From positions 249,191 to 313,190 of the forward strand of contig PGYV01000002.1 in NCBI GenBank assembly GCA_002839855.1: 64,000 bases of DNA. The letters run 5' to 3'. Within the stretch, counting starts at the first letter, position 1; the number at the start of each line of letters is the position of its first letter. This DNA comes from Candidatus Goldiibacteriota bacterium HGW-Goldbacteria-1. GTDB taxonomy: Bacteria > Oederibacteriota > PGYV01. A program made the position numbers and the translations under genes. The notes beneath the pieces are model-generated. The model saw nothing but the letters and a program-made list of their open reading frames with translations. It was not told the DNA's origin and searched no databases. Below, piece after piece: positions 1 through 8,436 of the stretch.

Positions 1-28
1 GAGCTAAAAAAAGTTAACGGAGGCAAAA

Positions 29-772
29 ATGGGATTACTGAACGGAAAGATAGCACTTGTAACAGGCGGAGCCCAGGGAATAGGCGAAACCATTGCGGCA
101 ACACTTGCGCGTGAAGGCGCGTCAGTGGCTGTTCTTGACGTAAATCTTGAAAAGGCGTCAGCCACGGCTGCAAAGTTAAAGGAATTCGGTGTGGATTCAG
201 AAGCTTATAAATGTGATGTTTCAAATGTGGCGGAAGTTGAAGAAACTGTGAACAAAGTAATTGACAAATTTAAGCGCATTGATATACTTGTCAACAATGC
301 GGGTGTTACAAGGGACAATCTTTTAATAAGGATGACGGAACAGGAATGGGACCTTGTAATAGCAATCAACCTGAAAGGTACTTTTAATTTCACCAAAGCT
401 GTAGGAAAGATAATGATGAAGCAGAGGGCAGGCGCAATAATTAATATTTCATCTGTTATCGGGCTTATGGGAAATGCAGGGCAGACAAACTATGCCGCCA
501 CAAAAGCCGGCGTTATAGGAATAACAAAAAGTGTTGCCAAAGAACTTGGTTCAAGGAATGTCAGGGTAAACGCGGTTTGTCCCGGATACATTAACACGGC
601 AATGACTGATAAACTGACAGAAGAAGTTAAGAATGCCATGATACAGATAATTCCTGCAAAGAAAATGGGTGAAACCCAGGATGTGGCAAACGCGGTATTG
701 TTCCTTGCATCAGACCTGTCTTCGTATGTGACGGGAGAAACAATTAGAGTCGACGGCGGAATGGCAATGTAA
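29..772 (+). CDS. fabG: 3-oxoacyl-[ACP] reductase FabG
   Basis: NADPH-dependent reduction of 3-oxoacyl-ACP in the elongation cycle of type II fatty acid synthesis, a cytosolic short-chain dehydrogenase. The 247-residue length is normal for the family. Visible motifs are the Rossmann glycine motif TGGAQGIG near residue 12, the NNAG motif near residue 89, the catalytic serine in NISSVIG near 142, and the catalytic YAATK motif with Tyr155. The C-terminal region ends in VDGGMAM as in typical FabG. A GGAGG-like ribosome site lies just upstream of the ATG. It is followed by acpP, fabF and rnc, the common bacterial fab gene order. The upstream part of the operon lies outside the window. Confidence 0.96.
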   Translation: MGLLNGKIALVTGGAQGIGETIAATLAREGASVAVLDVNLEKASATAAKLKEFGVDSEAYKCDVSNVAEVEETVNKVIDKFKRIDILVNNAGVTRDNLLIRMTEQEWDLVIAINLKGTFNFTKAVGKIMMKQRAGAIINISSVIGLMGNAGQTNYAATKAGVIGITKSVAKELGSRNVRVNAVCPGYINTAMTDKLTEEVKNAMIQIIPAKKMGETQDVANAVLFLASDLSSYVTGETIRVDGGMAM

Positions 773-826
773 ATGGATGCAATCCAAGGCAAGTCCGTAA
801 GGACGCAGCCGAAGATTAGCAGCCAT
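773..826 (+). ncRNA. Structured intercistronic hairpin between fabG and acpP
   Basis: Starting directly after the fabG stop, the RNA folds into one extended hairpin by eye: AUGG 773-776 with CCAU 823-826, UGC 778-780 with GCA 819-821, AUC 782-784 with GAU 814-816, GGC 788-790 with GCC 808-810, and GUCC 793-796 with GGAC 801-804 around a GUAA (GNRA-type) tetraloop. The internal loops are small and purine-rich (CAA/GAA and AA/GCA). The inner part resembles one stem of a GEMM-I cyclic di-GMP aptamer, but the second stem is absent, so I do not assign that class. It could set the stoichiometry of acpP expression or mark an RNase site. The same bases also read as a 23-codon ORF (773-844), so coding is an alternative. 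Confidence 0.45.
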
Positions 827-897
827 TTATACAAGTTAAAATAAAAAAGATTTTCAAATAAAAAAGAAAGTAAAACAAATTCAAGGAGGAAACAGAA

Positions 898-1143
898 ATG
901 GCAGACGAAAAGACAATTGAAGAAAGAGTGAAGGACGTTATCGTAGCACAGCTTGGTGTTGACGCAGCAGAAGTTAAACCGGAAGCATCGTTTATTGATG
1001 ACCTTGGTGCGGATTCACTTGATACCGTGGAACTTGTAATGGCGCTTGAAGAAGAATTCGGCGTAGAGATCCCGGATGAAGACGCGGAAAAGATCAAAAC
1101 AGTAGGCGAAGCCACAGACAGCATTAAGTCAAAGCTGGGCTAA
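898..1143 (+). CDS. acpP: Acyl carrier protein
   Basis: Carries growing acyl chains on a 4'-phosphopantetheine arm for all fatty acid synthesis enzymes. The 81-residue acidic protein has the hallmark motif [13 protein letters not shown], with Ser40 as the predicted pantetheine attachment site, followed by the recognition helix [16 protein letters not shown]. The start is preceded by a strong AAGGAGG site. It lies 125 bp after fabG, a gap that holds a structured hairpin, and 29 bp before fabF, so the three genes are probably one transcript with extra control on acpP translation. Confidence 0.97.
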   Translation: MADEKTIEERVKDVIVAQLGVDAAEVKPEASFIDDLGADSLDTVELVMALEEEFGVEIPDEDAEKIKTVGEATDSIKSKLG

Positions 1144-1172
1144 ACTTCAAGTAATAAAAAAAGAGGTCAATA

Positions 1173-2417
1173 ATGGAAAAGAAAAGAGTTGTCATTACCG
1201 GTATGGGTGTACTTACCCCGGTTGGGAATAACGTAAAAGATACCTGGGATGCGGTGCTTGCCGGTAAAAGCGGCATTGGCCTTATTACCCAGTTTGATGT
1301 TACGGCGTATCCCACTAAGATTGCCGGAGAAATAAAAAATTTTGATGCTTCAGAGGTCATGGAAAAAAAAGAAATCAGAAGGACGCCCGGGTTCATTCAG
1401 TATGCTTTAAAAGCAGCTAAAGAAGCCGTGGAAATGTCGGGCCTTGAAAATGCATCAATTAATAAGGACAGGGTGGCTGTAATTGTAGGTTCGGGTATTG
1501 GCGGCATTTCCGTAATGGAAGAGCAGTACAAGATTCTTACCGAAAAAGGCCCATCCAGAGTTTCTCCTTTCTTTATCCCGATGATGATTATTAACATGGC
1601 GGGAGCCTATATATCTATGCGTTACGGTTATCGCGGGCCTAATTACGGAATTGTGACCGCGTGCGCGTCAGGAACGCATGCTTTTGGAGAAGGCGCAAAA
1701 ATGATTATCCGCGGCGATGCGGATGTAGCAGTGGTAGGCGGAGTTGAAAGTGCGGTCGGGCCTTTGGGCCTTGCCGGTTTCTGCTCGGCAAAATCACTGT
1801 CGCAGCGCAACGGCGATCCTACGACGGCCTCAAGGCCGTTTGACAAGGACCGCGACGGTTTTGTAATGGCGGACGGCGCCGGAATTCTTGTGCTTGAATC
1901 ACTGGAGCACGCCAAGGCGCGCGGCGCGAATATCATTGCGGAATACGCAGGCTACGGCGCTTCTGATGACGCTTACCATATGGTAGCGCCTCCGGAAGAC
2001 GGAGCAGGCGGCGTTCTTTGCATGAAAAACGCGCTGGCTGATGCCGGAATAAAACCGGAACAGGTGGATTACATCAACGCGCACGGTACTTCAACTAACC
2101 TGAATGATAAAACAGAATCAAGAATTATCAGGGAAGTTTTTGGAGCGCATGCCAATAAGGTTATGATAAGTTCCACCAAATCAATGACAGGGCATATGCT
2201 TGGAGCCACAGGAGCGGTGGAAACCGTTATGTGTGCTTTATCCTGCAAATACGATGTGGTTCATCCCACCATTAATCAGTTCACCACGGACCCTGAATGC
2301 GGCCTTGATTACGTTCCCAATGTAAAAAGGGAAGCGGTTATTAATTATGCCGCATCAAATTCGCTGGGTTTTGGCGGGCACAACGCAACAATAATAGTAA
2401 AAAAATATAAAGAATAA
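1173..2417 (+). CDS. fabF: 3-oxoacyl-[ACP] synthase II (KAS II)
   Basis: Condenses malonyl-ACP with acyl-ACP in chain elongation. At 414 residues it has the normal FabF length. The thiolase-fold active site is intact: nucleophile Cys164 in TACASGTHAFGEG, first histidine in NAHGTSTNLND, and the second histidine in TGHMLGATGAVE. The C-terminal NSLGFGGHNATI motif is typical of KAS I/II. The gene follows acpP in the classic fab order and is 6 bp from rnc, implying co-transcription. Confidence 0.97.
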   Translation: MEKKRVVITGMGVLTPVGNNVKDTWDAVLAGKSGIGLITQFDVTAYPTKIAGEIKNFDASEVMEKKEIRRTPGFIQYALKAAKEAVEMSGLENASINKDRVAVIVGSGIGGISVMEEQYKILTEKGPSRVSPFFIPMMIINMAGAYISMRYGYRGPNYGIVTACASGTHAFGEGAKMIIRGDADVAVVGGVESAVGPLGLAGFCSAKSLSQRNGDPTTASRPFDKDRDGFVMADGAGILVLESLEHAKARGANIIAEYAGYGASDDAYHMVAPPEDGAGGVLCMKNALADAGIKPEQVDYINAHGTSTNLNDKTESRIIREVFGAHANKVMISSTKSMTGHMLGATGAVETVMCALSCKYDVVHPTINQFTTDPECGLDYVPNVKREAVINYAASNSLGFGGHNATIIVKKYKE

Positions 2418-2423
2418 AATATT

Positions 2424-3110
2424 ATGCTTAAAGAAAGCTTCATTGAAGATTATCTTGACAAGAACGGGCTTTTAAATCAAAAGCCCGTTCTTGAAGCTTT
2501 AACACATAAGTCAGCCGAAGGCCCGCATTACGAAAGGCTTGAATTTTTGGGTGATTCGGTGCTTGGTTTGTGTGTTTCTGATTTTCTTTACAGCGAAATG
2601 TACGACACGGATGTAGGCTCCATTTCAAAAATTAAAGGTTATCTGGTAAGCAAGGATGTTCTTTACAGGATTGCGGTGGATAACAACCTTATCAAGCACA
2701 TTGTATTTGGCAGCGCGCTGACAAAGAAAGATATTAAGAATAACAGAAAAATAATGAGCGATGTCATTGAATCGCTTATAGGCGCCATATACCTGTTAAA
2801 AGGTTTTGAAGAAGTAAATGAATTCATAATGAATATTTATAAGGAAGAGTTTAAGAATATAGGCACAAAAAAAGACCTTGGCGATTATAAGTCGGAACTT
2901 CAGATGAAGATTCTTTCAAAAGGCACAAGGCTTCCTGAATACGCGGTGGTAAACGCGGAAGGCCAGGAGCATAAAAAAACTTTTTATGTGGAAGTTTCCC
3001 TGAATTCCGGGGTTATAGGAAAAGGAAAAGGAAAAACAATAAAGGAAGCTGAACAAGCTGCCGCTAAAAAGGCGCTGGGCTCCCCAAAAATCAAGGAGGC
3101 AAAGAAGTGA
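2424..3110 (+). CDS. rnc: Ribonuclease III
   Basis: Double-strand-specific endonuclease that matures rRNA and trims structured mRNA. The N-terminal nuclease domain carries the signature ERLEFLGDSVLG with metal-binding Glu40 and Asp44, and the second acidic motif SDVIESLIGAIY near residue 113. A C-terminal double-stranded RNA-binding domain covers about residues 155-225 and ends in EAEQAAAKKAL. The 228-residue length is typical. The stop overlaps the next gene's GTG start (GTGA), a translational coupling arrangement. Location directly after fabF is common in bacteria. Confidence 0.96.
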   Translation: MLKESFIEDYLDKNGLLNQKPVLEALTHKSAEGPHYERLEFLGDSVLGLCVSDFLYSEMYDTDVGSISKIKGYLVSKDVLYRIAVDNNLIKHIVFGSALTKKDIKNNRKIMSDVIESLIGAIYLLKGFEEVNEFIMNIYKEEFKNIGTKKDLGDYKSELQMKILSKGTRLPEYAVVNAEGQEHKKTFYVEVSLNSGVIGKGKGKTIKEAEQAAAKKALGSPKIKEAKK

Positions 3111-4282
3111 ATTATTTTCTCTCGGATGAAGAACAGATGATTGTGGAAACAAGCCGTGAACTTGCGGTTAAAAAGGTAAAGCCGGTAAGGGAACACTATG
3201 ACGAAGCCGGGATTTTCCCGTGGGACATAGTAAAAGAAATGGCAAACCTTGGACTTTGCGGCCTTTATATTCCGGAAGAGTACGGCGGAATGTCAGGCGA
3301 AGGCAGTAAGGGAATAATGCAGCTTGTACTGTGCGTTGAAGAAATGTCAAAAATTTGCGGCGGTATATCGCTTGCAATGGCGGCATCCGCGCTGGGAACT
3401 TTCCCTATACTTCTGGGAGCCACGGCCGAACAGAAAAAGAAATATCTTCCGGATATCGCTTCCGGTAAAAAACTTGCAGCATTCGGCCTTACAGAAGCCG
3501 GTGCAGGATCAGACGCAGGTGCGATGAGGACAACAGCGGTTAAAAAAGGAAATAAATATGTAATAAACGGTACAAAACAGTGGATTACAAACGGCAGCGA
3601 AGCCGAGACTTATACAGTTTTTGCAATAACAGATAAATCCAAAGGCACCAGGGGCTGTTCCTGTTTTATTGTTGAAAAAGGGACACCGGGATTCACATTT
3701 GGAAAGAAAGAAAATAAGATGGGCATCAGGGCTTCGGCCACCACAGAACTTATTTTTCAGGACTGCGAAGTTCCGGAGGAAAACCTTGTGGGCGGAAAAG
3801 AAGGAATGGGCTTTATACACGCGGTAGGCACGCTTAACCATTCAAGGCCGGGAGTTGCGGCACAGGCGCTTGGTATTGCAGCGGGCGCTCTTGATGAAGC
3901 TCTGGCTTATTCCAGGCAAAGGGAGCAGTTTGGCACAAAAATATCCTCTTTCCAGGCTGTTCAGCATATGCTTGCCAATATGGCGGTTGAAGTTGAAGCG
4001 GCAAGAGGGCTTATCTATAATGTAGCCCGCGGGGTTGATAAAGGAGCGGTAGATTTTGCTAAAGATTCGGCTATGTGCAAATATTACGCGTCAGAAGTGG
4101 CAATGAGGGTCACGACAAATGCGGTTCAGGTATTCGGCGGATACGGATATATGAAAGAATACCCCGTTGAAAAAATGATGAGGGACGCAAAAATCACACA
4201 GATATATGAAGGCACCAGCCAGATACAGTTAAACGAAATAGCCGCAAAGCTTATTAAAGAACACGCGATGAAGAAAAAATAA
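3107..4282 (+). CDS. Acyl-CoA dehydrogenase family protein
   Basis: FAD enzyme that oxidises an acyl-CoA to the enoyl-CoA, passing electrons to an electron-transfer flavoprotein. The 391-residue length, FAD-binding motifs AFGLTEAGAGSDAGA and WITNGSEAETY, and the C-terminal QIYEGTSQIQ motif with candidate catalytic base Glu368 match the short-chain type family. The start is a GTG overlapping the rnc stop, with an AAGGAGG site inside the end of rnc. The etfB and etfA genes follow, which strongly supports the electron partner. Substrate chain length cannot be read from the sequence. Its place behind fatty acid synthesis genes could mean lipid remodelling or a butyryl-CoA-type reaction. Confidence 0.92.
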   Translation: MNYFLSDEEQMIVETSRELAVKKVKPVREHYDEAGIFPWDIVKEMANLGLCGLYIPEEYGGMSGEGSKGIMQLVLCVEEMSKICGGISLAMAASALGTFPILLGATAEQKKKYLPDIASGKKLAAFGLTEAGAGSDAGAMRTTAVKKGNKYVINGTKQWITNGSEAETYTVFAITDKSKGTRGCSCFIVEKGTPGFTFGKKENKMGIRASATTELIFQDCEVPEENLVGGKEGMGFIHAVGTLNHSRPGVAAQALGIAAGALDEALAYSRQREQFGTKISSFQAVQHMLANMAVEVEAARGLIYNVARGVDKGAVDFAKDSAMCKYYASEVAMRVTTNAVQVFGGYGYMKEYPVEKMMRDAKITQIYEGTSQIQLNEIAAKLIKEHAMKKK

Positions 4283-4288
4283 AACAGT

Positions 4289-4331
4289 CCGGTTCTTGTC
4301 AGCCGTAAAATTGCGCCTGACAGGCGGCCGG
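4289..4331 (+). other. Intercistronic hairpin ahead of etfB
   Basis: Between the acyl-CoA dehydrogenase and etfB a hairpin can form: CCGG 4289-4292 with CCGG 4328-4331 and UUGUCAG 4296-4302 with CUGACAG 4317-4323. No T-run follows, so it is not an intrinsic terminator. It could stabilise the downstream message or be an RNase processing site within the operon. Confidence 0.4.
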
Positions 4332-4353
4332 GATAATTTACCAGGAGGAAAAT

Positions 4354-5145
4354 ATGAAAATTGTTGTATGCGTTAAACAGGTACCGGATACCACAAATAT
4401 AAAAGTTGATCCGGAAACAGGCACATTAAAAAGGGAAACTGCCGGGACTGTAATGAATCCTTTTGACATGTATGCTATTGAAGAAGGTTTAAGGCTTAAA
4501 GAAAAACTTGGCGGCACGGTTACTGTTGTTTCTATGGGGCTTCCGATGGCAAAAGATATGTTAAAGATAGCAATAGGAATGGGCGCTGATGAAGCAGTGC
4601 TGCTGTCAGACAGAAGGCTTGCCGGCTCGGACACATGGGCCACTTCTTACGCGCTTGCAAAGGTATGCGAAAAACTTGGATATGATGTAATTCTTTTTGG
4701 CAAACAGGCAGTTGACGGCGATACAGCTCAGGTTGGGCCTTCAACAGCAGCTTATCTGAATGTACCGCAGATTACATGGGTTAAAAAGATAAGGGAAATA
4801 AACGAAAAAGAGATAATTGCAGAAAGGCTTATGGAAGACGGCACAGACGTGGTTAAAGCATCGCTTCCTGTTGTGCTTACTGTTGTAAAAGAAATTAATG
4901 AACCAAGGCTTGAATCCCTTAAGGGGAAAATGAGGGCAAAGAAGTATGAAGTGCCCACGTGGACTCTTGATGATATCAATGGAGACGAGGCAATGGTAGG
5001 CGTAAAGAATTCGCCGACCAGGGTCAACAAATCCTGGACGCCTGTCAGGGAATTTGGCAAGGCGGAATTAATTACCGGCGCTGACGCAGCCGAGACTGCA
5101 GACAAGCTCTATGTTAGGTTAAAAGAGCTTGGCTTCATTAAATAA
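4354..5145 (+). CDS. etfB: Electron transfer flavoprotein, beta subunit
   Basis: Small subunit of the heterodimeric flavoprotein that accepts electrons from the neighbouring dehydrogenase. The 263-residue length and motifs KIVVCVKQVPDT at the N-terminus, FGKQAVDGDTAQVGP near residue 118, and the LPVVLTV strand are classic for EtfB. A strong AGGAGG site precedes the ATG. The gene overlaps or abuts etfA, which re-initiates 13 bp after the stop. Whether this pair is of the electron-bifurcating kind cannot be decided by eye. Confidence 0.95.
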   Translation: MKIVVCVKQVPDTTNIKVDPETGTLKRETAGTVMNPFDMYAIEEGLRLKEKLGGTVTVVSMGLPMAKDMLKIAIGMGADEAVLLSDRRLAGSDTWATSYALAKVCEKLGYDVILFGKQAVDGDTAQVGPSTAAYLNVPQITWVKKIREINEKEIIAERLMEDGTDVVKASLPVVLTVVKEINEPRLESLKGKMRAKKYEVPTWTLDDINGDEAMVGVKNSPTRVNKSWTPVREFGKAELITGADAAETADKLYVRLKELGFIK

Positions 5146-5158
5146 GGAGCTGATGAAA

Positions 5159-6163
5159 ATGGCCAACAAAGATGATTTTAGGGGAGTATGGATAGTAGCG
5201 GAGCAGCGCAATAATCAGCTGCATAAAGTAAGTTTTGAACTTCTTGGCAAAGGCCGTGAACTGGCTGATAAACTTGGAGTAAAATTATCAGCTGTGATAA
5301 TGGGCGATAAAGTACAGGAGCTTGCAAAAGAGCTTGTGGCATACGGCGCGGATACGGTATATGTGGCTGATAACCCCAAACTTGCTCATTTCAATGACGA
5401 GCTTTACACGGAAGTTGTAACAGAGCTTGCGAACAAACACAAACCGGAAATTATTATTACCGGCGCAACAGCGATAGGAAGGGCGTTTTTTCCGCGCGTT
5501 TCCATAAAGCTTAACGCGGGCTTAACAGCTGACTGCACGGATTTTGAACTTGATATGGAAAACAGAAACCTTCTGCAGGTAAGGCCCGCTTTTGGCGGAA
5601 GCCTTATGGCAAAGATTATGACGCCTGAAAAAAGGCCTCAGATGTCCACCGCAAGGTATAAAGTGTTTAAAGCCCTTGCAAAAGATGAAAGCAGAAAAGG
5701 CGAAATAGTGGATGCGGGCGTAAACGTGGATTCGTTTCAGGCAAAATCACAGTTTATGGAATTTATCCCTGAAGTTGAAACCACTATAAATATTGCGGAA
5801 GCCGACATGATTGTGTCAGGCGGGCGCGGTATCGGCGGAGCCGATAACTTTAAGATTGTAAAAGAATTTGCAGCTGCAATGGGATGCGCCGTCGGCGCTT
5901 CAAGGGCGGCGGTAGATTCAGGATGGATTCCTTACAGCCACCAGGTCGGCCAGACAGGAAAAACAGTTTCACCCAAGCTTTACATGGCGCTTGGCATATC
6001 CGGCGCTGTTCAGCACCTTGCAGGAATGCAGAGTTCTGATATTATAGTTGCGGTAAATAAAGACCCCGAAGCCCCCATATTTTCAGTGGCAAAAGTGGGC
6101 GTGGTAGGCGATGTATTCCAGATAATACCGGCACTGACGGAAAGAATCAAAAAAGGCTGTTAA
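5159..6163 (+). CDS. etfA: Electron transfer flavoprotein, alpha subunit
   Basis: FAD-binding large subunit of the electron transfer flavoprotein. The C-terminal FAD domain is unmistakable: SGGRGIGG near residue 220, GASRAAVDSGWIP, QVGQTGKTVSP, and GISGAVQHLAGM, ending in the KDPEAPIF segment. The open frame extends back to a TTG at 5129 inside etfB, but the AAGGAG at 5144-5149 favours the ATG at 5159 (9-base spacing) over the ATG at 5153 (3-base spacing). The product would be 334 residues, normal for the family. An intrinsic terminator follows, closing the operon that starts at or before fabG. Confidence 0.95.
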   Translation: MANKDDFRGVWIVAEQRNNQLHKVSFELLGKGRELADKLGVKLSAVIMGDKVQELAKELVAYGADTVYVADNPKLAHFNDELYTEVVTELANKHKPEIIITGATAIGRAFFPRVSIKLNAGLTADCTDFELDMENRNLLQVRPAFGGSLMAKIMTPEKRPQMSTARYKVFKALAKDESRKGEIVDAGVNVDSFQAKSQFMEFIPEVETTINIAEADMIVSGGRGIGGADNFKIVKEFAAAMGCAVGASRAAVDSGWIPYSHQVGQTGKTVSPKLYMALGISGAVQHLAGMQSSDIIVAVNKDPEAPIFSVAKVGVVGDVFQIIPALTERIKKGC

Positions 6164-6177
6164 AAGCCTGTTATAAG

Positions 6178-6208
6178 CAAAGGCCGTGGAGAAATCCACG
6201 GCCTTTTG
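6178..6208 (+). terminator. Intrinsic terminator after etfA
   Basis: A GC-rich stem of at least 10 bp (AAGGCCGUGGA paired with UCCACGGCCUU) closes on a GAAA loop and is followed by a short T-run. It lies 15 bp after the etfA stop and closes the fab-etf transcript. Confidence 0.85.
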
Positions 6209-6273
6209 CATTTATGTCGTTGTTTGGATTTTGTGTCTTTGCTTATTTAATTCTTGTGTATAGTCTTGGTAGC

Positions 6274-6291
6274 CGCACCCTTTAGGGTGCG
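6274..6291. repeat. Short intergenic palindrome, copy A of a dispersed hairpin
   Basis: CGCACCC and GGGTGCG form a 7-bp stem around TTTA, preceded by AGC. Two similar stems with different but complementary arms and a similar GCCGC-type left edge occur at 59963-59980 and 60106-60124. It lies in the etfA-rlmN gap (6164-6350), which otherwise holds only the terminator and AT-rich sequence. Confidence 0.45.
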
Positions 6292-6350
6292 TTGTTTAGA
6301 CTTATTTGTTATTCGATTATAGAATCTTTTAAAATGTTTCAGGGGTAAAA

Positions 6351-7385
6351 ATGGAAAAAACAGACCTGCGCAATTACACCAGAGATGAACTTGAAGTAAT
6401 CGTCAAATCCCGTGGCGGAAACAAAATTGACTCTGCGTCATTATTTGAATGTTTATACAGATTAAAAGCAACAGATTTTAGTGACATAAAAGGGGTAAAT
6501 TTAAAAGTTCTAAAACTTATAGAATCAGATTATTCATTAAGTCCTTTAAAGGTATGCGCCAGACAGGAATCCAAAAAAGATAAGACCATAAAAATGCTGC
6601 TTGCGCTTCCCGACGGCAAAAAAACAGAAAGTGTTGTCATTCCAAGCGGGCATGGATACTCCGCCTGCATTTCATCACAGGCAGGATGCGCCTGCGGGTG
6701 CGCTTTCTGCGCCACAGGCAAAATTGGTTTTAAAAGAGATTTAACGGTATCTGAAATAACAGGGCAGTATATGGCAGCAGAACATGCAGCCGGCGGTAAA
6801 ATTAATAATATAATTTTTATGGGGATGGGAGAGCCGTTTTTAAATTATGAAAATCTGATAAAAAGCATAAATATTTTAACTGACCATAAAGGGTTTGCCT
6901 TTCCGCAGACAAAGATAACCGTATCCACCTGCGGTATTGTGCCAAAAATAAAAGCCCTTGCGGATTCAGGGTTAAGGGTGAATCTTGCGGTTTCAATTGT
7001 TACAGCGGACGCAAAGCAAAGAAGCAGATTAATGCCGGTTAATAAGAAATATCCGCTTGCGGAAGTAATAAAAGCTGTCAAATATTACAATCAAAAGGCT
7101 AAAAGGCAGGTCTTTTTTGAATATATAATGTTTGACGGTATTAATGATAATCCTGAAGATGCCGAAAAACTTTATGAAATAATTAAAGATACAGACTGCA
7201 AGGTAAACCTGATAATTTATAACACCGTTAAAGGCGGGGAGTTTTCGTCCGCTCGTGATGAAAAAACAAAAGCATTCCAGAAGATACTTGTAGATAAGGG
7301 CATAAGGACTTATCAGCGCAGGGAAAAAGGCGCGGACATCTCAGCCGCATGCGGGCAGCTTGCAGGGGAAGCAGATAATGGGTAA
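6351..7385 (+). CDS. rlmN: Dual-specificity RNA methyltransferase RlmN (radical SAM)
   Basis: Methylates C2 of A2503 in 23S rRNA and of A37 in tRNAs by a radical SAM mechanism. The cluster-binding cysteines are visible as Cys113, Cys117 and Cys120 in AGCACGCAFCATG, followed by GKIGFKRDLTVSEI. FMGMGEPFLNY and the C-terminal SAACGQL motif with Cys334, equivalent to the methyl-carrying cysteine of the family, are present. The 344-residue length is normal. The last codons (7341-7370) are repeated exactly at 11624-11653, where the copy also runs in frame to a stop. This suggests that sequence was inserted at the gene's 3' end. Confidence 0.95.
   Translation: MEKTDLRNYTRDELEVIVKSRGGNKIDSASLFECLYRLKATDFSDIKGVNLKVLKLIESDYSLSPLKVCARQESKKDKTIKMLLALPDGKKTESVVIPSGHGYSACISSQAGCACGCAFCATGKIGFKRDLTVSEITGQYMAAEHAAGGKINNIIFMGMGEPFLNYENLIKSINILTDHKGFAFPQTKITVSTCGIVPKIKALADSGLRVNLAVSIVTADAKQRSRLMPVNKKYPLAEVIKAVKYYNQKAKRQVFFEYIMFDGINDNPEDAEKLYEIIKDTDCKVNLIIYNTVKGGEFSSARDEKTKAFQKILVDKGIRTYQRREKGADISAACGQLAGEADNG
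7341..7370 (+). repeat. 30-bp direct repeat, left copy (rlmN 3' end)
   Basis: These 30 bases encode the SAACGQLAGE end of RlmN and are identical to 11624-11653. Identity stops sharply on both sides: base 7340 is C versus A at 11623, and after the repeat the copies differ by a two-base insertion. The two copies bracket a 4.25-kb segment with two genes. Confidence 0.9.
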
Positions 7386-8436
7386 CAAGACAGCGGTTAA
7401 AGTTTCAATAATAATTGTGATTGTCTTTGTCATTATGCTGCTTTGCGGATGCGGCGAAAAACAGGTGTTTAATAAGGTTGGTTTTTATTACTGGAAAACT
7501 GTTTTTAACTTAACCTCTGCTGATACGGAACTTATGAAAAAATTCAGGGTAAGCAGTCTTTATGTAAGGATGTTTGATGTATCATATGACAATGTATCGG
7601 GAAAACATACCTTCAGGCAGCCGGTGATGAATTTAAAACCCGTTGAAGGGGTAGTGCTTTTTCCCGTCATATTCTTATTGCCTGATACGTTTGCGCGCGG
7701 CAAGGGTAATGATCCGAAAAAAGCTGCAGCAGTAATAATAAAAGAGCTGGATAAATTATGGAAGAGCCAGCTTGTAAAATACAGCGAAGTACAGTTTGAT
7801 TACGACTGGTCGCAGGGGACTAAAGAGGCCTATTTTGAATTTCTAAAAGCAGCTGGAGAAATATATGTAAAAACAGGTATTAAAATCAGTGTTACTGTAA
7901 GGCTGCACCAGTATAAATACTGGAAAAAACTTGGGGTTCCACCGTCTGACAGGAAAAAAGTCATGGTATATAATATGAGAGATCCGCAGACTTTTGGGGA
8001 GTTAAATACAATCCTTAATATTAAGGATATGAAGAGTTATATCAGGGGGAATGTGAAATATCCGGAAAAAGTGGATGTAGTACTGCCCGTATATTCATGG
8101 TATATACAGTATAACGGAGGGAAAATAGCGGGGATATTTACTGATATTCCCCGGGAACAGATATCAGAAGGCGGTTATTTTAAAAGATATAAAAAAAATA
8201 TTTTCATTGCCCAAAAAAGAGTTATGATAAAAGGGCATGAGATATCAGCAGGGGATATTTTAAAAAAAGAGTGTGTAACGGAGAAGGATTTAAACAGAAC
8301 TTTAAGCCATATAAAGAAAAATATGAATCTGTCTGGAGAGTTGATTTACTTTGGGTGGGATAAAAATAAAATTGACGAGGTGGGGAATGAAACGGTTTAT
8401 AGGAATGTTATTTCTGCTGTACACAGCAACGATTAA
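7378..8436 (+). CDS. Putative lipoprotein of unknown function
   Basis: I do not recognise a firm family; the N-terminal part (GFYYWKTVFNL and the following RVSSLYVRMFDV) resembles DUF3142-type TIM-barrel-like proteins. The protein starts with a lysine, a long hydrophobic stretch and a lipobox-like LLCGC, so it is probably a membrane-anchored lipoprotein facing the periplasm. An upstream in-frame ATG exists at 7360, but the AGGGGAAG before the ATG at 7378 favours the later start, giving 352 residues. It overlaps the rlmN stop by 8 bp and the next gene by 50 bp. It is the first gene of the segment bracketed by the 30-bp repeat. Confidence 0.7.
   Translation: MGNKTAVKVSIIIVIVFVIMLLCGCGEKQVFNKVGFYYWKTVFNLTSADTELMKKFRVSSLYVRMFDVSYDNVSGKHTFRQPVMNLKPVEGVVLFPVIFLLPDTFARGKGNDPKKAAAVIIKELDKLWKSQLVKYSEVQFDYDWSQGTKEAYFEFLKAAGEIYVKTGIKISVTVRLHQYKYWKKLGVPPSDRKKVMVYNMRDPQTFGELNTILNIKDMKSYIRGNVKYPEKVDVVLPVYSWYIQYNGGKIAGIFTDIPREQISEGGYFKRYKKNIFIAQKRVMIKGHEISAGDILKKECVTEKDLNRTLSHIKKNMNLSGELIYFGWDKNKIDEVGNETVYRNVISAVHSND

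Noticed and set aside
773-826. GEMM-I cyclic di-GMP riboswitch call
   Set aside because: Only one arm is similar; the second stem and tetraloop receptor are absent.
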